A stretch of 64,000 nt of DNA from an uncultured Clostridia bacterium (GTDB taxonomy: Bacteria; Bacillota; Clostridia; TANB77; CAG-465): contig CALXJI010000002.1 in assembly GCA_944388585.1 (NCBI GenBank), forward strand, positions 186,001 through 250,000. The letters run 5' to 3'. The notes under the pieces were generated by a model that was not told the DNA's origin, made no database searches, and saw nothing but the letters and a program-made list of their open reading frames with translations. This document shows, one piece after another, positions 43,044 through 51,120 of the stretch; positions within the stretch are counted from its first letter, which is position 1, and the number at the start of each line of letters is the position of its first letter. The position numbers and the translations under genes are program-made.

Positions 43044-43595
43044 TTACAAATATTGTTTTCTTGTGATAAAATTTAATTTTTTTATTTTTTCCACTAATGG
43101 AGAAAATGTTTCTTTTGTTGAACAATACTTATCCACCATTGTAACAACTACACTTTCTTTATATTTAGGTACTTTTCTTAAAGTAAGAGGCCACATATGC
43201 TTTTCAATAATATCTTTTTCTATTTCGTTTAAATTGAAATATTTACAAGCATTTTCTAAAGCCGTTCTTGGATGAGTAAATCCATGTTTTTGAAAAAGTG
43301 GTTTTTTCTCTAACACTTTATGCCAATCATATAAAAATAAATCGTGTAATAATCCTGCTCTTGCTGCAGATTTTGCATCTAAATTAAATTTCTTAGCTAT
43401 CTTATAACTATAATATGATACACTTAAACAATGATCATAGCATGTAGTTGAACCATGTTGTATAAAATTTTTCATAGATAATACAACTTCATTTTCTATT
43501 AAATCTGATACATAATACATATATCTTTTATCTTCTATTGGCGATATAGACTCAGATAAGATATCTCTAATTTGTTTATTTTCAACCTTATTCAT
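43044..43595 (-). CDS. HD-domain phosphohydrolase-like protein
   Basis: A 183-residue cytoplasmic protein with an HD metal-dependent domain: STTCYDHCLSVSYYSYKIAKKF, then RAGLLHDLFLYDWH (the HD pair) and EKDIIEKHMWPLT. It resembles the small 'HD domain-containing' hydrolases of Firmicutes (YedJ/uncharacterised). Typical substrates are nucleotides or phosphate esters. ATG 43595 is supported by GAGGGG upstream; the reading from 43607 is not. It lies between tRNA-Leu and the divergent ldhA gene. Substrate unknown. Confidence 0.8.
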   Translation of the reverse strand: MNKVENKQIRDILSESISPIEDKRYMYYVSDLIENEVVLSMKNFIQHGSTTCYDHCLSVSYYSYKIAKKFNLDAKSAARAGLLHDLFLYDWHKVLEKKPLFQKHGFTHPRTALENACKYFNLNEIEKDIIEKHMWPLTLRKVPKYKESVVVTMVDKYCSTKETFSPLVEKIKKLNFITRKQYL

Positions 43596-43755
43596 ATAAC
43601 CCCTCACTATTTAAATTATATCATAATATACACACTATATTCAATTTGTTTATTAAAATATTTTTGAAATTAACATATAAATTACTTAATAAAACTAAAA
43701 AACATAATTATATATGTAAATTTTTGATTTTTTGCTTTTTAAATGCTAAAAATAA

Positions 43756-43784
43756 TTGTATAGCAAAGAAAAAAATGATATAAT
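43756..43784 (+). promoter_or_regulatory. promoter of the D-lactate dehydrogenase gene
   Basis: TTGTAT (43756-43761) and TATAAT (43779-43784) are 17 bases apart, with TG before the -10 box (TGATATAAT). Start codon 32 bases downstream. No Rex-type operator was seen. Confidence 0.75.
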
Positions 43785-43816
43785 ATAGTTTGGCTATAAT
43801 ACAGGAGGGAATAATT

Positions 43817-44809
43817 ATGGTAAAAATTTTATTTTATGACACAAAAGAATATGATAAGAAATTATTTGAAAGGTACAATAAAGACTATGGATTTGAAATA
43901 AAATATCTAGAATCTAAATTAAATAATGAAACAGCTCCACTTGCTAACGGATATGATGCTGTTTGTATATTTGTAAATGATAGAGCAGAAAAAGAAACAT
44001 TAGATATTTTAAAAGAATGTGGTGTAAAATTAATTGTTTTACGTTGTGCTGGATATAACAATGTAGATATTAAAAATCTACCAGAAGGCATGAGTGTTGT
44101 AAGAGTACCTAGATACTCACCTTATGCAGTTGCAGAACACGCAGTAGCACTTCTATTAAGTGTTGATAGAAAAATATATAAATCTTATCAAAGAACAAAA
44201 AAATATAACTTTACATTAAACGGACTACTTGGCTTTGATATACATGGAAAAACTGTAGGTGTTATTGGAACAGGTAAAATTGGTAAAGTATTTATTAACA
44301 TTATGAAAGGATTTGGAACTGAAGTTTTAGCTTATGATGTATATCCAGATGAAAAGGCAGCTCAAGAAATGGGATTTAAATATACTACACTAGATGAATT
44401 ATATGAAAAGTCTGATATAATTTCTCTACATTGTCCACTAACAGATGAAAATACAAACATGATTAATAAAGATTCTATTAAAAAAATGAAAAAAGGCGTT
44501 GTAATTATTAATACAAGTAGAGGAAAATTAATAAACAGTGACGATCTAATAGACGCATTAGGTAAAGGAAAAATAGGAGGACTTGGTCTTGATGTATTTG
44601 ATGAAGAAGAAGATTTCTTCTTAAATGATATGTCTAACTCTTATTATAGAAATACAGAACTTTCTGTACTACTTACAATGCCAAATGTTGTTATCACTTC
44701 ACACCAAGCTTTCTTCACAAAAGAAGCTTTGGATAAAATTGGTAAAGTATCTATGGATAATATAAAAGAATTTTTTGAGACAGGAAATTGCGAAAACTTT
44801 GTTAAATAA
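43817..44809 (+). CDS. ldhA: D-lactate dehydrogenase (2-hydroxyacid dehydrogenase family)
   Basis: A 330-residue NAD-dependent dehydrogenase of the LdhA type. LIVLRCAGYNNVDIKNLP leads the substrate domain, TVGVIGTGKIGKVFINIMKGFG is the Rossmann motif, and DIISLHCPLTDENTNMINKDSIKKMK with VITSHQAFFTKEAL holds the catalytic Glu/His region; the HQAFFT string is typical of fermentative D-LDH. It reduces pyruvate to D-lactate to reoxidise NADH. ATG 43817 follows AGGAGGG. It is monocistronic with its own promoter and terminator. Confidence 0.92.
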   Translation: MVKILFYDTKEYDKKLFERYNKDYGFEIKYLESKLNNETAPLANGYDAVCIFVNDRAEKETLDILKECGVKLIVLRCAGYNNVDIKNLPEGMSVVRVPRYSPYAVAEHAVALLLSVDRKIYKSYQRTKKYNFTLNGLLGFDIHGKTVGVIGTGKIGKVFINIMKGFGTEVLAYDVYPDEKAAQEMGFKYTTLDELYEKSDIISLHCPLTDENTNMINKDSIKKMKKGVVIINTSRGKLINSDDLIDALGKGKIGGLGLDVFDEEEDFFLNDMSNSYYRNTELSVLLTMPNVVITSHQAFFTKEALDKIGKVSMDNIKEFFETGNCENFVK

Positions 44810-44812
44810 CAG

Positions 44813-44847
44813 AAAAAATCACTCTAGCTTTTACTAGAGTGGTTTTT
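44813..44847. terminator. bidirectional terminator after ldhA
   Basis: A 12-bp stem (AAATCACTCTAG/CTAGAGTGGTTT, one G-T) lies between two convergent genes and has A/T runs on both sides. Confidence 0.85.
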
Positions 44848-44848
44848 A

Positions 44849-45103
44849 TCATTTGGTCGCTAATAAGTTTGTAAGTGCTACACTTCCTATAACAATTCCA
44901 TTTACTATTAGCATAACTGTTGAATTGTTAACATTTGAAAATTTATTTTGAACATATTCACGTATTTTGCCAACAGTATTTACAGCATTTTTTCTTATGG
45001 TGTCAAAGTCTACTGCAAACTCATATTCTACAGGAGTATAAGCATATATAACAATTTGTGGTATTCCATCACGCATTTCATATCTATGTGTTATCTGTAT
45101 CAT
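44849..45103 (-). CDS. Small protein of unknown function
   Basis: An 84-residue protein, MIQITHRYEMRDGIPQIVIYAY at the start and a hydrophobic stretch at the end (NSTVMLIVNGIVIGSVALTNLL) that could be one membrane helix. The centre (AVDFDTIRKNAVNTVGKIREYV) is helical. The ATG at 45103 follows AGGTGA. It converges on ldhA and diverges from the carboxypeptidase gene. I do not recognise a family. Confidence 0.6.
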   Translation of the reverse strand: MIQITHRYEMRDGIPQIVIYAYTPVEYEFAVDFDTIRKNAVNTVGKIREYVQNKFSNVNNSTVMLIVNGIVIGSVALTNLLATK

Positions 45104-45154
45104 ATTATCACCTAAGAATATTTTCTGTTATAAAAAAAATAATATACTTTTTTA

Positions 45155-45182
45155 TTGAAATTTTTATTTTATATGATACAAT
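45155..45182 (+). promoter_or_regulatory. promoter placing the start site at the dacF start codon
   Basis: TTGAAA (45155-45160), 16-base spacer and TGATACAAT (-10 TACAAT at 45177-45182). The ATG at 45190 begins 7 bases after the -10 box, so the transcript should start at or next to it. Confidence 0.6.
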
Positions 45183-45189
45183 TTTAATT

Positions 45190-46446
45190 ATGAAAACTAA
45201 AATTTTAATTATATTTATATTTTCTAATCTAATTTTAAATACCATTTTAGGTGTCGAAAATTTAGACGATATAATATCATCAAATTACGGTGTATATCAA
45301 GCTAGTGATTTAAAATTACTATACGGTCAAAATACACAAGAAAAAATATCTATTGCAAGTATTACAAAACTTATGAGTGCTGTTGTAGCAATAGAAAATA
45401 TTAATGATTTAAATGAACAAATAATAATAGATTATTCTCTTATATCAAATAATCTAGATCCAGAACTAGCTGTAGCTGGCATATATGATGGCCAAACACT
45501 TACATATTACGATTTACTTGCAACAATGCTTGTGCCATCAGGTGCTGATAGTGCAATATATCTTAGTGAAATTACATTTAATGATAGTGATAAGTTTATA
45601 GCTGAAATGAATAAAAAAGCTCATGAACTTCAAATGAATAATACAAACTTTAGTAATGTTACAGGTTTAGATGATCAAGACAACTATTCTACTATAGAAG
45701 ATTTAGCAAAACTTTTAAAATATGTGCTTGAAAATAACACTCTAAAAGAAATAATAAGTTTAAAAGAGTATACAACTACAGATGGAGAGCTGACTGTATC
45801 TAGCACTATATCAAGATCTGCCAAAAGATATGGTATTGATTTAAATTACATATTAGGTGGAAAAACTGGAACTACAGAAGATGCTGGTATATGTCTTGCA
45901 AGTTATTTTAATGATGAAAATGTTGAATTAATTACAATAGTAACAGGAGCTAATATGTATTCTACAGAACCATATAATATTATAGATACAGAAAGCTTAG
46001 ATAAATATATATCAGATACTTATTCAATGCAAAATATAATATCTCAAGGAGAAGAAATTTTAAAACTTGATACTTTAAATTGCAAACAAGATAATGTTAC
46101 ATTTTATAGTGATACAAATATAACTAAATATTTAGATAGCGTAGATAAAAGTAAAATAAAAATAGAATATAGCGGTACTCAAACTCTTACTTCAAATATA
46201 CAAGTAGGTCAAAAAATCGGAGAAATAAGCATATATTATGATAATGAGTTATTACAAACAAGTGACATAACACTAAATAAAAAATTAGATTTTAGTTTAA
46301 ATAAATGGATTAATAATAATAGATATCCTATCATTATTACAATATCATGTATATTAATATTATCTATATTGTTTTATATAAAATTTAAGAAAAAATCCAA
46401 AAAATTAAAATCAGTAAAAAAGAATATCAAAAATAGCAAGATTTAA
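45190..46446 (+). CDS. D-alanyl-D-alanine carboxypeptidase (DacF-like)
   Basis: A 418-residue penicillin-binding protein of the S11 family. A signal peptide (about 1-21) leads the enzyme domain with SxxK in IASITKLMSAVV, SGAD in LVPSGADSAIYLSE at the place of SxN, and KTG in LGGKTGTTEDAG. The last part has a membrane helix (about 380-400) and a very Lys-rich tail. It trims the terminal D-Ala from wall stem peptides. The Asn of SxN is shifted to Asp/Ala, seen in some clostridial S11 enzymes. ATG 45190 has no ribosome-binding site and lies right after a promoter, suggesting a leaderless mRNA. Confidence 0.85.
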   Translation: MKTKILIIFIFSNLILNTILGVENLDDIISSNYGVYQASDLKLLYGQNTQEKISIASITKLMSAVVAIENINDLNEQIIIDYSLISNNLDPELAVAGIYDGQTLTYYDLLATMLVPSGADSAIYLSEITFNDSDKFIAEMNKKAHELQMNNTNFSNVTGLDDQDNYSTIEDLAKLLKYVLENNTLKEIISLKEYTTTDGELTVSSTISRSAKRYGIDLNYILGGKTGTTEDAGICLASYFNDENVELITIVTGANMYSTEPYNIIDTESLDKYISDTYSMQNIISQGEEILKLDTLNCKQDNVTFYSDTNITKYLDSVDKSKIKIEYSGTQTLTSNIQVGQKIGEISIYYDNELLQTSDITLNKKLDFSLNKWINNNRYPIIITISCILILSILFYIKFKKKSKKLKSVKKNIKNSKI

Positions 46447-46463
46447 ATTCTTGCTATTTTATT
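46430..46463. terminator. bidirectional terminator
   Basis: A perfect 11-bp stem (AAAATAGCAAG/CTTGCTATTTT) covers the ends of two convergent genes. Confidence 0.82.
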
Positions 46464-47187
46464 CTTTACTAAAAATTACTACACCATTTAATATATTTTT
46501 TTCTTTATTATACATATATACAATATGTTTTTCATCTTTAAATTCGTAATAACATGAAATCATATCTTTATATAGCATCTCTTTTTTATATATAATAGAT
46601 ATATTATTAAACTCCTTATCCATAATAGTTTCTGGCAAAGATTCTATTGCTATATCTAAGAAGCATAAATTATTTACATGATGATTTGCATCTAAATCTC
46701 TTTTCATTATGGTGTATGTATATGTTTCTTCTAAATTTTCTGGAAGCTTTACTCTTTCATTTAATTCAGTATCAAATAAACGTCTTTCTAATGGTTTATA
46801 TATTTTAATCATATCATCTGTAATCTTATGAATCATATGATTTTTAGCATCTACAAATACCCATTTAGAAGATGCTTTAGCAATTAGTTCACTGTTACAA
46901 TACACTTCAAATTCTCTTAAAGAATATATCTTATTATAAAAATTTGCCCATGTTTTTACTTCAAGAGTATCATTATATCCTGCTCTTTTATATACCTTAA
47001 GTCTCCAATATAAAATTACCCATGTAGTTCCTGTTCTTTCAATATCTGCTATACCATGTCCTACCTGACTACTAGCAAGATTTGCTGTTTCTTGAAGAAT
47101 ACGTATATATCCTTTATCTGTTATCTTATAGTTTTGTCCTACATCAAGTACTGTAACTTTTTCTCTACATTTAAAAATTCCATCCAT
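46459..47187 (-). CDS. Acyl-ACP thioesterase
   Basis: A 242-residue double hotdog-fold thioesterase of the FatA/FatB-like bacterial group: LQETANLASSQVGHGIADIERTGTTWVILYWRL in the first half and VKTWANFYNKIYSLREFEVY, with DLDANHHVNNLCFLDIAIES in the second, which carries the catalytic Asn/His. It hydrolyses acyl-ACP, releasing fatty acids for lipid recycling or storage. ATG 47187 follows AAGGAG. It is single and convergent with the carboxypeptidase gene. Chain-length choice is not predictable. Confidence 0.88.
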   Translation of the reverse strand: MDGIFKCREKVTVLDVGQNYKITDKGYIRILQETANLASSQVGHGIADIERTGTTWVILYWRLKVYKRAGYNDTLEVKTWANFYNKIYSLREFEVYCNSELIAKASSKWVFVDAKNHMIHKITDDMIKIYKPLERRLFDTELNERVKLPENLEETYTYTIMKRDLDANHHVNNLCFLDIAIESLPETIMDKEFNNISIIYKKEMLYKDMISCYYEFKDEKHIVYMYNKEKNILNGVVIFSKE

Positions 47188-47337
47188 TATATGTCTCCTT
47201 TTATATTTAATATCTTATTAAATTATTTATATTAAATTTTATAATGAAAATAAACAACTTTTGTATCTATTTTCTAATTCCTTTTAAAGCGAAACTAATT
47301 TTGAAACAATCATAGTAAATACATATTATAGCAATGT

Positions 47338-48591
47338 CTATAAATCTAAACTATTTGGATTTAACAAAAATTCTTCTAAACTTATTATTAAAATCCCCTC
47401 TTCATTTCTCCAAAGATTTATATCATCTTTAACAATAATTATTTTTTTAAAACTATCATCTATATTAATTAAAGATTTCTGTTCTTGTTCCATTTTTTCC
47501 TTATTTGGTATTGCAAAAGCAGATTGAATATAATATCTTTTACTTGATTGATTACAAACAAAATCCACTTCTAATTGTTTCCTTATCGTTTTATCTGTAC
47601 TATCTTTTTCAAATCGTTCTATTACTCCTACATCAACATTATATCCTCTGACTAACAATTCATTATAAATTATATTTTCCATTAAATGATCTTCTTCTTG
47701 TTGTCTAAAATTTAATCTTGCATTTCTCAAACCAACATCGGTAAAATAATATTTAGAAGGTGTTGTAATATATTTTTTTCCTTTTATATCATATCTTTCT
47801 ACTTTGTTTATTAAAAATGCATCTTGTAAATAGTTCATATAAGAGTTTATTGTATTTCTATTTATATCATTATATCCCTTACTTATAAAAGTATCACACA
47901 ATTTTTTTGGATTTGTTAAAGAACCTACTGAAGAAGATAACATATTAATAATAATTTCTAATATATCTTCTCTTTGTATTTTATTTCTTTCAATAATATC
48001 ATTTATGTAAGTATTTTTAAATAAATCATTTAAATATTGACTTTTTTCTTCTGAATCTTTTAAATACACTGTATATGGCATTCCTCCATAAGTCATATAG
48101 TCTTTTAATGCTCTCCTTTTGTCCTCATATGCATTATAAAATTCAGAAAACGAAAGTGGATAAACTCTAATTTCATCTCCTCTACCTCTAAATTCTGTAA
48201 TAATATCTGTAGAAAGAAATTTAGAATTACTTCCTGTCACATATACATCTAAATTATTTTTTCTTAAAAAACTATTTAACACACTCTCAAAATCTTTTAC
48301 TTTTTGAATTTCATCAAGAAGAATGTAGTACATTTCATTATCTTTAATTTTATTCATTATATAATTATACAAATTTAATCCATCCGTTGTTAAATCTCTA
48401 TTTTCAATAGAATCTAAATCAACTTTTATAATATGATCTTCTCTTACTCCATCAGCTATCAATGAATTTTTAAATATCGGATCAAGTAAATATGACTTTC
48501 CACATCTTCTAAGTCCTGTAATAATTTTGATTAGTTTATTATGCTTTTTATTTTTTAATTTTGTTAAATATAAATCTCTAGCTATCTCCAT
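47338..48591 (-). CDS. AAA ATPase with DUF4143 domain (intact)
   Basis: A 417-residue protein with IKIITGLRRCGKSYLLDPIF (Walker A), YILLDEIQKVKDFE (Walker B), VYVTGSNSKFLSTDI (sensor 1), FRGRGDEIRVYPLSFSEF and, from about 210, the DUF4143 region with a nuclease-like EVDFVCNQSSKRYYIQSAF. The family is abundant in gut Firmicutes and Bacteroidetes but has no agreed job. ATG 48591 follows GGAGGTG. Its promoter carries a palindromic operator and an upstream copy. The broken plus-strand gene at 41.5 kb is a paralogue. Confidence 0.88.
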   Translation of the reverse strand: MEIARDLYLTKLKNKKHNKLIKIITGLRRCGKSYLLDPIFKNSLIADGVREDHIIKVDLDSIENRDLTTDGLNLYNYIMNKIKDNEMYYILLDEIQKVKDFESVLNSFLRKNNLDVYVTGSNSKFLSTDIITEFRGRGDEIRVYPLSFSEFYNAYEDKRRALKDYMTYGGMPYTVYLKDSEEKSQYLNDLFKNTYINDIIERNKIQREDILEIIINMLSSSVGSLTNPKKLCDTFISKGYNDINRNTINSYMNYLQDAFLINKVERYDIKGKKYITTPSKYYFTDVGLRNARLNFRQQEEDHLMENIIYNELLVRGYNVDVGVIERFEKDSTDKTIRKQLEVDFVCNQSSKRYYIQSAFAIPNKEKMEQEQKSLINIDDSFKKIIIVKDDINLWRNEEGILIISLEEFLLNPNSLDL

Positions 48592-48613
48592 TTTACACCT
48601 CCATTTATTTTTT

Positions 48614-48669
48614 CTGTGTATATACACAGTTTTCATTAATAGTATAACTTAAAAGATGAAATAAATCAA
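48614..48669 (-). promoter_or_regulatory. promoter and palindromic operator of the DUF4143 ATPase
   Basis: On the minus strand TTGATT (48664-48669), 17-base spacer, TATACT (48641-48646), then after 11 bases the perfect 16-bp palindrome CTGTGTATATACACAG (48614-48629), which overlays the expected first transcribed bases. This position suits a repressor. Confidence 0.65.
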
Positions 48670-48687
48670 TCGCAAATTTACTTTTTT

Positions 48688-48719
48688 TGTGTATATACAC
48701 AGTTTTTGTTAATAGTATG
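48688..48719 (-). repeat. second copy of the operator module
   Basis: TGTGTATATACACA (48688-48701) and following AATAGTAT recur 74 bases upstream of the first copy with the same order (palindrome, then TTAATAGTAT), so the promoter-operator unit has been duplicated. The distal copy has no good -35 box. Confidence 0.6.
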
Positions 48720-48888
48720 TTTACAATTTATAAAAATTATTCCTATGAATTAAAAATAAATATTATACAATATCTACTCTTAATTTTGTAATAACAATCC
48801 AACAGCTAACTCAATGTCAGCAACTTAAGAAAAAAGCGATGTAATTATTTTTTAAGTTGTTTACATTAGACACAGACGGAAATTTATT
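48720..48888. other. noncoding stretch between the ATPase operator and tRNA-Glu
   Basis: The whole gap from 48592 to 48927 is over 300 bases and holds the operators, this stretch and the tRNA terminator. I find no supported gene here. A short plus-strand run (LFTLDTDGNLLKKK) ending in the terminator stem looks like possible gene debris but is not convincing. Confidence 0.4.
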
Positions 48889-48922
48889 AAAAAAAAAGAT
48901 GAAAAAGTTAATCTTTTTCATC
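48889..48922 (-). terminator. terminator downstream of tRNA-Glu
   Basis: A perfect 10-bp stem (GATGAAAAAG/CTTTTTCATC) with a 5-base loop is followed by nine T on the minus strand. Confidence 0.9.
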
Positions 48923-48927
48923 TAAAA

Positions 48928-49002
48928 TGGTGACCCCTACGGGAATCGAACCCATGATTCGACCTTGAGAGGGTCGCGTCTTAACCGCTTGACCAAGGGG
49001 CC
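48928..49002 (-). tRNA. tRNA-Glu (anticodon CUC)
   Basis: The minus strand gives a 75-nt cloverleaf with encoded CCA: acceptor GGCCCCT/AGGGGTC, D arm TGGTCAAGCGGTTAAGAC, anticodon stem CGACC/GGTCG with loop CTCTCAA (anticodon CTC), and T arm GGGTTCGATTCCC. GGCCCC start and loop sequence fit Glu. CUC is the less common isoacceptor in AT-rich Clostridia. Confidence 0.94.
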
Positions 49003-49013
49003 ATCACAGTAGT

Positions 49014-49078
49014 ATTATAGCATAAATTATTTTTAGAGTAAAGTTTTTTATCTAAAAAAATTTAATTTATGCTATAAT
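49014..49078. repeat. 16-bp perfect inverted repeat carrying two outward extended -10 boxes
   Basis: ATTATAGCATAAATTA (49014-49029) and its exact reverse complement (49063-49078) bracket 33 bases. Each arm reads outward as TATGCTATAAT, an extended -10 promoter. The left arm, with TTTACT 17 bases behind, is the likely promoter of tRNA-Glu; the right arm points into the end of the hemolysin III gene. Confidence 0.7.
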
Positions 49079-49084
49079 CTACTT

Positions 49085-49750
49085 TTAAAGTACAAATAAT
49101 GTTACAGATAAGAAATGACATATTGATCCACTCAAAACAAATAAATGCCATATGGTATGAAAATATCTCAAATTTTTCTTCTGTAATGCATAAAATATAA
49201 CTCCTAATGTATAAGATAATCCCCCTGCTAGTAGTAAATAAAATCCTGCCATAGCATTATTTACTTTAAAAAATTGTATTATCTCAGGAAGTGCTATTAA
49301 TACTACCCATCCCATAACAATATATGATACTATATTTAATACCTTAAACCTATTTTTAAAAAATGCATACATTACTATTCCAAAAACAGCTATTGCCCAA
49401 ACTATTGAAAAAATAACCCATGCTTTTGCAGAATTTATACTTCTTAATGCAACAAGTGTAAAAGGAGTATAAGATCCAGCAATAAGTAAATATATAGTAC
49501 AATGATCAAAAACTTTTAATACCTTTTTTGCCTTTTCATTACTAATAGCATGATATAATGTGGACATTGTGTATAAAATTATTAAACTTGCTCCAAATAT
49601 AGCAGAGGTTACTACACCAATAGTATTATGATGTATTGCAGCTACAACAACCATTATAACAAGGGCAGCTATAGAAAGTAATGAGCCTATACCATGAGTT
49701 ATAGAATTAGAGATTTCTTCTCCTAAAGTATATAACTTTTTACTACTCAT
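49085..49750 (-). CDS. Hemolysin III/YqfA-family membrane protein
   Basis: A 221-residue protein of seven membrane segments, PAQR/hemolysin III family: LGEEISNSITHGIGSLLSI at the start, TMSTLYHAISNEKAKKVLKVFDH, and FHTIWHLFVLSGSICHF at the end, which hold the conserved Ser, His and Asp that bind zinc in PAQR receptors. Despite the name, hemolysis is not its established role; ceramidase-like hydrolysis or membrane stress sensing are suggested. It overlaps the end of tyrS by 8 bases. Confidence 0.9.
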   Translation of the reverse strand: MSSKKLYTLGEEISNSITHGIGSLLSIAALVIMVVVAAIHHNTIGVVTSAIFGASLIILYTMSTLYHAISNEKAKKVLKVFDHCTIYLLIAGSYTPFTLVALRSINSAKAWVIFSIVWAIAVFGIVMYAFFKNRFKVLNIVSYIVMGWVVLIALPEIIQFFKVNNAMAGFYLLLAGGLSYTLGVIFYALQKKNLRYFHTIWHLFVLSGSICHFLSVTLFVL

Positions 49751-50987
49751 CTATAAATTCACCCAAGAAATATTTTTTCTTTCCTTTACGTATAACTACG
49801 TATTTATTATCTAAAGCATTTTCTCTACCAACATTATATTCTAAAGAGTCTACTTTATCTCCATTTACATATATACTTCCAGAGTTAATAAATTCTCTTG
49901 CCTCTCTTTTACTTGAACATATTTTACCATTCACAAGAAAATCTACAATATTTTCTTCCTCTTTAATGTCAACATGATCAACTTTTGAAAATATTTTTCC
50001 TATTTGATCAGCAGGCAATTTTTTAATATCACCACTAAATAAAGCTCTACTAATTTCAACCGCTTTTTGATATTCTTCTTCTCCGTGAATATCACGTACA
50101 ACTTCATGAGCAAGTGTCTCTTGTGCAATTCTTTTTTCAGGAGCTTCTAAGTGTTTTTTCATTATTTCTTCTATTTCACTTTTACCAAGAAAAGTAAATC
50201 TTTTTAAATATGCCTCCATCATGCTATCTTCTAAATTATATAAATATTGATATAATTCATAAGCAGATGTTTTATTTATATCTAGCCATACCGCATTTCC
50301 TTCAGATTTTCCCATTTTCTTTCCTTGAGAATCAACTGCTAAAGGAATTGAAAAAGCATATACTTCTTCACCAGTTAGCTTACGTATTATTTCTATACCT
50401 GTTGTCAAATTTCCCCATTGATCTGAACCACCAATTTGTAATGTAACTCCATAATTATCATGTAAATGTTTAAAATCCACACCTTGAATTAGCATGTATG
50501 AAAATTCAGCATATGATATACCTATTTCAAGCTGTCTTTTTACTAAATCTTTATTTATCATATAATTTACATTAATATATTTACCATAGTCTCTTAAAAA
50601 GTCTATATAATTAACATCTTTAAACCAATCATAATTATTAACACATTTAATTCCAAATAATCTTTCTACTTGTGCTTTTAATTTTTCAAAGTTACTTTGA
50701 ATAACTTTTGCATCAGCCTTTTCTCTTTCACCTGTTCCTCTTGGATCACCAACAAGTCCTGTTGCACCTCCAACAAGAAGTATAGGGTTATGTCCTGCCT
50801 TTTGTAGTCTTTTTGCTACAAGAAATGTAGAGTAATGGCCAATATGTAAACTATCTGCTGTAGGATCAGTTCCTAGATAAAAAGTTAATTTTTCATTATT
50901 TAATTTATCTATTAAATCCTCACTACTTAAATCTTTTATAAGTCCTCTCCATTGTAAATCCTCGTATAAAGTCATTTCTTTATCCAT
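49743..50987 (-). CDS. tyrS: Tyrosyl-tRNA synthetase
   Basis: A 414-residue class I synthetase. FYLGTDPTADSLHIGHYSTF holds the HIGH motif, GVDFKHLHDNYGVTLQIGGSDQWGN the tyrosine site, and GKKMGKSEGNAVWLD the KMSKS loop (here KMGKS). The C-terminal S4 RNA-binding domain is FLVNGKICSSKREAREFINSGSIYVNGDKV. It charges tRNA-Tyr. ATG 50987 has GGTGGGAG upstream. No T-box leader is visible in the 130-base gap upstream, which is unusual for Firmicutes tyrS. Confidence 0.96.
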   Translation of the reverse strand: MDKEMTLYEDLQWRGLIKDLSSEDLIDKLNNEKLTFYLGTDPTADSLHIGHYSTFLVAKRLQKAGHNPILLVGGATGLVGDPRGTGEREKADAKVIQSNFEKLKAQVERLFGIKCVNNYDWFKDVNYIDFLRDYGKYINVNYMINKDLVKRQLEIGISYAEFSYMLIQGVDFKHLHDNYGVTLQIGGSDQWGNLTTGIEIIRKLTGEEVYAFSIPLAVDSQGKKMGKSEGNAVWLDINKTSAYELYQYLYNLEDSMMEAYLKRFTFLGKSEIEEIMKKHLEAPEKRIAQETLAHEVVRDIHGEEEYQKAVEISRALFSGDIKKLPADQIGKIFSKVDHVDIKEEENIVDFLVNGKICSSKREAREFINSGSIYVNGDKVDSLEYNVGRENALDNKYVVIRKGKKKYFLGEFIDE

Positions 50988-51120
50988 TTATCTCCCACCT
51001 TCACTCTAAATATGATATTTAGTATATCATATTTATTTTTAAAGTACAATACTCATAAAATATTATGCAAAACTTTTATTTTTCTTTTATAAATGTTATA
51101 ATATTTTAGGAGGAAATTTT

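Noticed and set aside
45058-45189. Longer N terminus for the carboxypeptidase, from 45058
   Set aside because: It would put the signal peptide inside the protein, has no ribosome-binding site and spans the promoter and the divergent gene.
48780-48900. Gene remnant before tRNA-Glu (LFTLDTDGNLLKKK)
   Set aside because: Too short, no start signal and it runs into the terminator stem.
50988-51120. T-box leader for tyrS
   Set aside because: The gap is too short and the conserved T-box sequence and terminator pair are not present.
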